From contig JAQTYA010000018.1 in the NCBI GenBank assembly GCA_028688525.1, forward strand, positions 1 to 41,493: DNA of 41,493 nt, in the 5' to 3' direction. The translations under genes and the position numbers were made by a program. This document shows positions 36,179 through 41,493 of this stretch, one piece after another; positions within the stretch are counted from its first letter, which is position 1, and the number at the start of each line of letters is the position of its first letter. The DNA comes from Methylococcus sp. GTDB lineage: Bacteria > Pseudomonadota > Gammaproteobacteria > Methylococcales > Methylococcaceae. The notes under the pieces are model-generated. The model was not told the DNA's origin. It was given only the letters and a program-made list of their open reading frames with translations, and searched no databases.

Positions 36179-37450
36179 ATGACCGACAACACCATGGCCA
36201 GGGTTTGGGACAATGTTCCTAGCCCATTCTGCGGCATCGCCTCCGACGACCTGAAGATAGAGGTTGCCGGCCCGAGCGTGCGGGTGCTGGAAAACGGCGA
36301 TGCCGTTACGACTCCCGGTTTCGAGCGCTCCGTGACCGATACCGCTCCCCGCGTCGGGGGCAAGCCGGCCTCCATGACCGAAGCGGTGCAGCGGGCGGCG
36401 GCGATTCTGAAGGATGCCAGGCTGGCGGTGTTCAGTGGCTTTGGAACCGATGTCAACGATACTCGCGCCGCTCTCTCGCTTATCGACAAGGCCCGCGGTG
36501 TCTTCGATCAGGCCCGCGCCGGCGGCGGCGTTCGCAACCTGCTGGTGCTGGCCGATTCGGGCTGGATCGCGACGACGCTGGCCGAGGTGAAGAACCGGGT
36601 CGAAGTGCTCCTGATTTTCGGCAGCGACGTCGAGGGCGCTTTCCCTCGTTTTTTCGAACGCTTCGTCTGGAACCAGGAAACTCTATTCGGACAGGATCCA
36701 GCCAAGCGGGAAGTGATCTATCTCGGCCGGGCTCCCAGCGGCAACGCGGCGGTGTCGCCCGACGGGCGGTGCCCGCAGGTGATCGAATGCGCTCCCGAGC
36801 ATCTGCCCGAACTCGCCGCGGCGCTGTCGGCGCTGGTACGTGGGGCGTCGCTCCAGGCAGAGACCGTGGGCGGCGTGCCGGTTGAGGTATTACAGGGCGT
36901 CGTGGACCGGCTCAAGCGATCGAGCTACAGTGTTGTGACCTGGGTGGCGGGGCAACTCGATTTCCCGCATGCCGATCTGACGGTGCAGCAGGTATGCCAG
37001 GCGGTGACAGCGCTCAACAAGGAAACCCGCGCCGCGGTCCTGCCTTTGGGCGGACAGGACGGCGACAGGACCGCCAGTCAGGTCTGCGCCTGGTTAACCG
37101 GCTATCCTACCCGGGTGAGTTTCGCCCGCGGCTTCCCCGAATACGACCCATACCTCAATGACACCGCGCGCTTGCTGAGCGAGGGTGAAGCCGACGCGCT
37201 AGTCTGGGTGTCTAGCCTCTCGGCGGTGCCTCCGCCGGCCGCTGGGCTGCCGACCGTAGTGGTCGGCCGTTCCGGCATGCAGTTCGATACGGAGCCGGAA
37301 GTGTACATTCCCGTCGGCGTCCCCGGCATCGACCATGCCGGCCACATGTACCGCTGCGACAACGTCGTAGCCATGCCGCTCTATCCGCTGCGCGATTGCG
37401 GATTGACGAGTGCTGCCGCTGTGCTGGCGGCGATCGAGCAGTCGCTCTAG
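36179..37450 (+). CDS. fhcB: Formyltransferase/hydrolase complex subunit B
   Basis: This 423-aa protein resembles the FwdB/FmdB molybdopterin subunit of archaeal formylmethanofuran dehydrogenase. In methylotrophs FhcB is a structural subunit of the formyltransferase/hydrolase complex without dehydrogenase activity. The N-terminal iron-sulfur motif usual for the family, CPFCGxxCDD, reads Ser15-P-F-Cys18-G-I-A-Ser22-D-D here, so two of three ligands are lost. GAGGAG lies 5 nt before the ATG. It is the first gene of fhcBADC. Confidence 0.94.
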   Translation: MTDNTMARVWDNVPSPFCGIASDDLKIEVAGPSVRVLENGDAVTTPGFERSVTDTAPRVGGKPASMTEAVQRAAAILKDARLAVFSGFGTDVNDTRAALSLIDKARGVFDQARAGGGVRNLLVLADSGWIATTLAEVKNRVEVLLIFGSDVEGAFPRFFERFVWNQETLFGQDPAKREVIYLGRAPSGNAAVSPDGRCPQVIECAPEHLPELAAALSALVRGASLQAETVGGVPVEVLQGVVDRLKRSSYSVVTWVAGQLDFPHADLTVQQVCQAVTALNKETRAAVLPLGGQDGDRTASQVCAWLTGYPTRVSFARGFPEYDPYLNDTARLLSEGEADALVWVSSLSAVPPPAAGLPTVVVGRSGMQFDTEPEVYIPVGVPGIDHAGHMYRCDNVVAMPLYPLRDCGLTSAAAVLAAIEQSL

Positions 37451-37478
37451 CGCCTGCTTCCTTGGGAGATTCGAAATC

Positions 37479-39146
37479 ATGCTGATCAAGCTTACGGGCG
37501 GCACCGTTTACGATCCGGCGAACGGCATCGACGGTCAGGTGCGCAACCTTTTTATCCGCGACGGCCGGATCGTCCACTCGCTGAACGGCGCAACGCCGGA
37601 TCACGAGTACGACCTGCGGGGCAAGGTGGTGATGGCCGGCGCCATCGACATGCACACCCACATCGGCGGCGGCAAGGTGACCATCGCCCGCAACCTGCTG
37701 CCTGAAGACCATCGCGCCGATCCCGAGCCGCGCCGGGGCCTGATGCGGGCGGGCTGCGGCCACGCCGCGCCTTCGACCCTGACCACAGGCTACCGTTACG
37801 CCGAGATGGGCTACACCGCCGGTTTCGAGCCCGCCGTGCTGCCGATCAATGCGCGTCAGGCCCATATGGAAATGGCGGATGTGCCGTTGCTGGACGTCGG
37901 CGGCTACGTCATGCTGGGCAGCGATGATTTCTTCCTGCGGCTCTTGTCCTCCGGTAGCGACCAGCAGTTGATCAACGACTACGTCGCCTGGACTATCCGT
38001 TCCGCCAAGGCGATCGGTATCAAAGTGGTCAATCCCGGCGGCATCAGCGCCTTCAAGTTCAACCAGCGCATGCTGGATCTGGACGAGAAACATGTGTACT
38101 ACGGTGTCACGCCCCGGCAGATTCTGAAGTCGCTGGCGCGTGCCGTGCACGAGCTGGGCGTGCCGCATCCGCTGCACGTCCACGGCTGCAATCTCGGGGT
38201 GCCGGGCAATGTCGAGACTACGCTGAACACCATCAGCGGCATCGAAGGCCTGCCGATGCATCTGACCCACATCCAGTTCCACAGCTACGGCGTCGAGGGG
38301 GACCGCAAGTTCTCCTCCGGCGCGGCGCGCGTTGCCGAGGCCATCAACGCCAACAAGAACATCACGATCGACGTCGGGCAGATTTTGTTCGGTCAGACCG
38401 TCACCGCGTCGGGCGATTCGATGCGCCAGCATGCCAACGCCGGCCATGCCCATCCCGACAAATGGGTCTGCATGGACATCGAATGCGATGCCGGCTGCGG
38501 CGTGGTGCCGTTCAAATACCGCGACAAGAACTTCGTCAACGCGCTGCAGTGGTGTATCGGCTTGGAAACCTTCCTGCTGATCGAAGACCCCTGGCGCGTG
38601 TTCCTGACCACAGACCATCCCAACGGCGCGCCGTTCACCACCTATCCGCATCTGATCCGGCTGCTGATGGACAAGAGCTTCCGCAACGACATGCTGTCCA
38701 CGGTCAATCCGGAAGCTGCAGCGTTGAGCACCCTGGGGACGCTCGACCGCGAATACAGCTTATATGAGATCGCCATCATGACCCGGGCCGGTGCGGCCAG
38801 GCTGCTGGGGCTGACCGACCGCGGCCACCTCGGGGCGGGTGCGGCGGCGGACATCACCGTCTACACCGACCAGGCCGACAAGGAAAAGATGTTCACCCGG
38901 CCGGATTACGTCTTCAAAGACGGCGAACTGGTCGTGCGCAACGGCGAGGTCGTCAAGGTCGTGTGGGGTAATCTGCATACCGTCCAGCCCGAGTTCGACG
39001 GCGGCATCGAGGCGCGGTTGCGCGATTACTTCGACCGCTACCACACTATGAAGCTGGACAATTTCGTCATCAACGATTGGGAAATCGAGGGCGATGGCCG
39101 CAGCAAGATCCTCGTCCATCCCTGCCATCAAGGGGCGCGGTCATGA
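37479..39146 (+). CDS. fhcA: Formyltransferase/hydrolase complex subunit A (hydrolase)
   Basis: This 555-aa amidohydrolase subunit releases formate from formyl-methylofuran. The metal motif AIDMHTHIGGGK holds His59 and His61. Further His-rich segments LHVHGCNLG, THIQFHSYG and FLTTDHPNG supply the remaining metal and catalytic residues of the binuclear site. The ATG at 37479, 28 nt after fhcB, matches the family start (MLIKLTGGTVYDP). It overlaps fhcD by 4 nt. Confidence 0.96.
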   Translation: MLIKLTGGTVYDPANGIDGQVRNLFIRDGRIVHSLNGATPDHEYDLRGKVVMAGAIDMHTHIGGGKVTIARNLLPEDHRADPEPRRGLMRAGCGHAAPSTLTTGYRYAEMGYTAGFEPAVLPINARQAHMEMADVPLLDVGGYVMLGSDDFFLRLLSSGSDQQLINDYVAWTIRSAKAIGIKVVNPGGISAFKFNQRMLDLDEKHVYYGVTPRQILKSLARAVHELGVPHPLHVHGCNLGVPGNVETTLNTISGIEGLPMHLTHIQFHSYGVEGDRKFSSGAARVAEAINANKNITIDVGQILFGQTVTASGDSMRQHANAGHAHPDKWVCMDIECDAGCGVVPFKYRDKNFVNALQWCIGLETFLLIEDPWRVFLTTDHPNGAPFTTYPHLIRLLMDKSFRNDMLSTVNPEAAALSTLGTLDREYSLYEIAIMTRAGAARLLGLTDRGHLGAGAAADITVYTDQADKEKMFTRPDYVFKDGELVVRNGEVVKVVWGNLHTVQPEFDGGIEARLRDYFDRYHTMKLDNFVINDWEIEGDGRSKILVHPCHQGARS

Positions 39147-40039
39147 TTATCAACGGCGTACACATTGACGAGACGTTCGCGGAGGCCTTTCCGATGCGCG
39201 CCACGCGCGTGATCGTTACGGCCCAGAATCTCAAGTGGGCTCATTACGCAGCTCACGCCATGACCGGTTTCGCGACTTCGGTTATCGCCTGCGGCTGCGA
39301 GGCCGGTATCGAGCGCGAGCTCGATCCTGCTGAAACTCCGGACGGACGTCCCGGCGTATCGGCACTGCTGTTCGCTATGGGCGGCAAGGGGCTGGCGAAG
39401 CAGTTGGAAACGCGGGCCGGTCAGTGCGTGTTAACCTCGCCGACCTCGGCGCTGTTCGCCGGCTTAGATGAAGGCGAACAGATTCCTTTAGGGAAGAACC
39501 TGCGCTACTTCGGCGACGGTTTCCAGATTTCCAAGCGGATCGGCGGCAAGCGTTATTGGCGCGTGCCGGTCATGGACGGCGAGTTCCTATGTCAGGAAAC
39601 CACCGGCATGGTCAAGGCGGTCGGCGGCGGCAACTTCCTCATCCTGGCCGAATCGCAGCCCCAGGCGCTGGCCGCGTGCGAAGCGGCGATCGAGGCTATG
39701 CGCAGGATACCCAATGTCATCATGCCGTTCCCCGGAGGCGTCGTTCGCTCGGGTTCCAAGGTCGGCTCCAAGTACAAGACCCTGCCGGCATCGACCAACG
39801 ACGCTTTCTGCCCGACCTTGAAAGGGCAAACGCGGACGGAGCTGTCTCCGGAAATCGAGTCGGTGATGGAGATCGTGATCGACGGACTGAGCGATGCCGA
39901 CATCGCCAAGGCGATGCGCGCAGGCGTCGCAGCGGCCTGCGGGCTGGGGGCGGCCAACGGCATCCGGCGTGTCAGTGCCGGCAATTACGGCGGCAAGCTC
40001 GGGCCATTCCTGTTCCATCTCCGCGAAATCATGGCCTGA
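39143..40039 (+). CDS. fhcD: Formylmethanofuran:H4MPT formyltransferase subunit
   Basis: This 298-aa Ftr-family subunit moves the formyl group from formyl-H4MPT to methylofuran. The start MIINGVHIDETFAEAFPMRATR and the segment PFPGGVVRSGSKVGSKYK are hallmark Ftr sequences. The ATG at 39143 overlaps the fhcA stop by 4 nt (ATGA), fixing the start and indicating coupled translation. Confidence 0.97.
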   Translation: MIINGVHIDETFAEAFPMRATRVIVTAQNLKWAHYAAHAMTGFATSVIACGCEAGIERELDPAETPDGRPGVSALLFAMGGKGLAKQLETRAGQCVLTSPTSALFAGLDEGEQIPLGKNLRYFGDGFQISKRIGGKRYWRVPVMDGEFLCQETTGMVKAVGGGNFLILAESQPQALAACEAAIEAMRRIPNVIMPFPGGVVRSGSKVGSKYKTLPASTNDAFCPTLKGQTRTELSPEIESVMEIVIDGLSDADIAKAMRAGVAAACGLGAANGIRRVSAGNYGGKLGPFLFHLREIMA

Positions 40040-40071
40040 TCGCCGTCCGGCCGCGCAACTAGGAATCGACT

Positions 40072-40884
40072 ATGACTGCTTTGACCTTTACGCTGAAGTT
40101 GCCGCTGCGGCAACGGCTTGATGTTTCTCCTCTCGTTCCGGACGTCCTGCTGGGGAAGTCGGAAAAGGAGATCGCTTTGCTTCCTCTCCAATACGGCAAT
40201 CGCCGGATCGCCACAGCGGAGCTGTTCGATATCCAAGGGGGCGACGCGGAGTCGGTTTGCATTTCCGGCTCGCCGAAGCTCGATTTCGCCGGCAGGGCCA
40301 TGACTCGAGGAGCACTGAATATCGAAGGCGATACGGGCGCCTATCTCGGCATGCAAATGAAAGGTGGACGGCTGTGCGTGTCCGGCTCGGCCGGTCTCTA
40401 CGCGGCGTGTGAGCTCAAAGGCGGTCTCGTCGAAATTGCTGGAAATGCCGGAGACCTGCTCGGGGCGGCACTTCCCGGCAATAAGAAAGGGATGTCGGAA
40501 GGTGTCGTGATAGTCCGTGGTAATGCCGGCGACCGCGTCGGTGATCACATGCGCCGCGGGTCGATCCTGATTGAGGGCCGTGCCGGCGCTTATCTGGGGG
40601 CGCGGATGACTGCGGGCACGATCGCCGTTCGGGGCGACATCGGTCCTTGTGCCGGTTATGCCATGAAGCGCGGAACTTTGCTGCTGTATAGCTCCCATTC
40701 GGAGATCGGAGCTACGTTTAACGATTGTGGCATGCACACCCTGGGTTTCTTGCCGCTTCTTCTAAAGGGTTATGAGGGCCTGGATACGTGTTTTTCCGGC
40801 GCTCCGGCCAGCCTGGCGCGGGTGCGGCGATTCGCCGGAGATCTGTCGGTGCAGGGTAAAGGCGAAATTCTACTCGTTGCTTGA
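40072..40884 (+). CDS. fhcC: Formyltransferase/hydrolase complex subunit C
   Basis: This 270-aa beta-helix subunit is related to FwdC and the C-terminal domain of glutamate synthase GltB. Repeats of G-x-x-x-G-x-[LM]-x-[VI]-x-G (for example GALNIEGDTGAYLG, GRLCVSGSAGLYAA, GSILIEGRAGAYLG) build the helix. It scaffolds the Fhc complex. It is 32 nt after fhcD and ends the fhc operon; a weak GC inverted repeat with four T follows at 40902-40940. Confidence 0.95.
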   Translation: MTALTFTLKLPLRQRLDVSPLVPDVLLGKSEKEIALLPLQYGNRRIATAELFDIQGGDAESVCISGSPKLDFAGRAMTRGALNIEGDTGAYLGMQMKGGRLCVSGSAGLYAACELKGGLVEIAGNAGDLLGAALPGNKKGMSEGVVIVRGNAGDRVGDHMRRGSILIEGRAGAYLGARMTAGTIAVRGDIGPCAGYAMKRGTLLLYSSHSEIGATFNDCGMHTLGFLPLLLKGYEGLDTCFSGAPASLARVRRFAGDLSVQGKGEILLVA

Positions 40885-40996
40885 TGGCTTAATTCTTTTT
40901 TCCCGGTTGTGGTCGCGCCAGGCGGCTATGGCCGGGTTTTGCGCGCGCGTCGAACTGTTGCTGCGCCGTTTTCCCCTTTGTGCGGAGCCCGGATTT

Positions 40997-41014
40997 CTCT
41001 AGTCGAGTCTAGAG
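40997..41014. repeat. Inverted repeat upstream of the pmoC promoter
   Basis: CTCTAG, six bases, then CTAGAG form a perfect 6-bp inverted repeat with a 6-nt spacer. It lies about 90 nt upstream of the pmo -35 box in the non-coding gap 40885-41276. The arrangement suits a dimeric DNA-binding protein; no specific regulator can be named. Confidence 0.35.
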
Positions 41015-41103
41015 TTCGTCGGGCGTGGTACGCTTCTAAATCCAATAGATTCATGCGGTTATTGCTCGACGCTTCCCCTGCGTCAAAATGCCGCAGATTT
41101 CTC

Positions 41104-41131
41104 TTGACAGGCCAAGGTTGAATGATAGACT
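41104..41131 (+). promoter_or_regulatory. Sigma-70-type promoter of the pmo operon
   Basis: A perfect TTGACA (41104-41109), a 16-nt spacer and TAGACT (41126-41131, 4 of 6 matches) give a start near 41138 and a 5' leader of about 140 nt. Methylococcus pmo operons are known to use sigma-70-type promoters. Copper control of pmo is established, but no copper site is recognisable here. Confidence 0.7.
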
Positions 41132-41223
41132 GCCTCCCACCTAATGGGCTGGGTCCGCTTTTCCGGTACGGCTTTTAGGTGCTGTAGGGATACGTCAAAC
41201 GAGCATGGAAGTTAGAGAAGATT

Positions 41224-41244
41224 CATCGGCGTGAAGCGCCGGTG
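41224..41244 (+). other. Hairpin in the pmoC 5' leader
   Basis: An 8-bp stem (41224-41231 with 41237-41244, one G-U pair) closes a 5-nt TGAAG loop, 32 nt before the pmoC ATG and 20 nt before its GGAGG ribosome site. There is no U tract, so it is not a simple terminator. It may stabilise the abundant pmo transcript or mark a processing site. Confidence 0.5.
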
Positions 41245-41276
41245 TTTATGTCGATATAACAGTTGGAGGTATAGAA

Positions 41277-41493
41277 ATGGCAGCAACAACGATTGGTGGT
41301 GCAGCCGCGGCCGAAGCGCCGTTGTTGGACAAGAAATGGCTGGTGTTCGCGCTGGCGATTTACACTGTGTTCTATTCGTGGGTCGTATGGTACGAACGGA
41401 TTTTCGGCTGGTCCGCTGGCCTGGATTCCTTCGCACCGGAATTCGAAACCTACTGGATGAACATGCTGTACATCGAGATCGTGGCCGAGATCG
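41277..41493 (+). CDS. pmoC: Particulate methane monooxygenase subunit C (5' part only)
   Basis: The first 72 codons are present and the gene runs off the window. The opening MAATTIGGAAAAEAPLLDKK followed by a membrane helix and GWSAGLDSFAPEFETYWMN is nearly identical to Methylococcus PmoC as I recall it. PmoC is the membrane subunit of pMMO, which oxidises methane to methanol, and is the first gene of pmoCAB. GGAGG at 41265-41269 sits 7 nt before the ATG. Ammonia monooxygenase AmoC is the related alternative, but the sequence and C1 context favour pMMO. Confidence 0.97.
   Translation, partial: MAATTIGGAAAAEAPLLDKKWLVFALAIYTVFYSWVVWYERIFGWSAGLDSFAPEFETYWMNMLYIEIVAEI

Noticed and set aside
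37212-38651. 479-codon minus-strand open frame opposite fhcA
   Set aside because: It lies wholly within fhcB/fhcA coding DNA on the other strand and has shadow-like composition and no motif.
40902-40940. Terminator after fhcC
   Set aside because: The stem is only 5 bp (CCCGG/CCGGG) around a 25-nt loop, with four T; too weak to call.
1-41493. Insertion sequences, phage genes, CRISPR arrays or integration sites
   Set aside because: No transposase, integrase, regularly spaced repeat array or duplication of the tRNA end was seen.

Overview
This is about 41.5 kb of high-GC chromosomal DNA from an aerobic gammaproteobacterial methanotroph close to Methylococcus. The window ends inside pmoC (particulate methane monooxygenase). 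It also carries a tetrahydromethanopterin/methylofuran formaldehyde-oxidation gene set (fae, mch, fhcBADC, beta-RFAP synthase) and a bacterial sterol pair (squalene monooxygenase and oxidosqualene cyclase). From memory, this combination and neighbourhood matches Methylococcus capsulatus. No mobile element, CRISPR array, rRNA or phage gene was seen.

Layout. (1) 1-538: no convincing gene; short direct and inverted repeats. (2) 539-21783, almost entirely minus strand, is housekeeping: tRNA-Thr(UGU); the rnfABCDGE-nth operon; a der-bamB-yfgM-hisS-pilW-rlmN-ndk block; a compact iscR-cysteine desulfurase-iscA operon with a likely IscR operator; ttcA and fabA-fabB; a NamZ-like gene and small unknowns. 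One short membrane-anchored protein (15698-16258) lies on the plus strand. (3) 22070-25488, plus strand: oxidosqualene cyclase followed by squalene monooxygenase, the first two committed steps of sterol synthesis. (4) 25523-35915: the C1-cofactor region. Four overlapping minus-strand genes (MfnD-like ligase, MfnF-like ATPase, PabB, MfnE-like kinase) read left and face a plus-strand HisA-like gene. Beyond a bidirectional terminator, a second minus-strand run reads beta-RFAP synthase, ATP-grasp protein, mch, RimK-like ligase, CitG-like protein, fae. (5) 36179-40884, plus strand: fhcB-fhcA-fhcD-fhcC, whose promoter diverges from the beta-RFAP synthase operon. (6) 40885-41493: pmoC leader with a clear sigma-70-type promoter, then the first 72 codons of pmoC.

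How it works together. Methane oxidation by pMMO, then methanol oxidation, yields formaldehyde. Fae condenses formaldehyde with dephospho-H4MPT. The methylene form is oxidised by a dehydrogenase not in this window. Mch then makes formyl-H4MPT, and FhcABCD moves the formyl group to methylofuran and releases formate. Much of the rest of region 4 appears to make the two cofactors. PabB supplies p-aminobenzoate and beta-RFAP synthase uses it in the pterin branch. The MfnD/E/F-like proteins resemble archaeal methanofuran enzymes. The HisA-like, CitG-like and two further ATP-grasp proteins have no assigned step and are the most interesting unknowns here.
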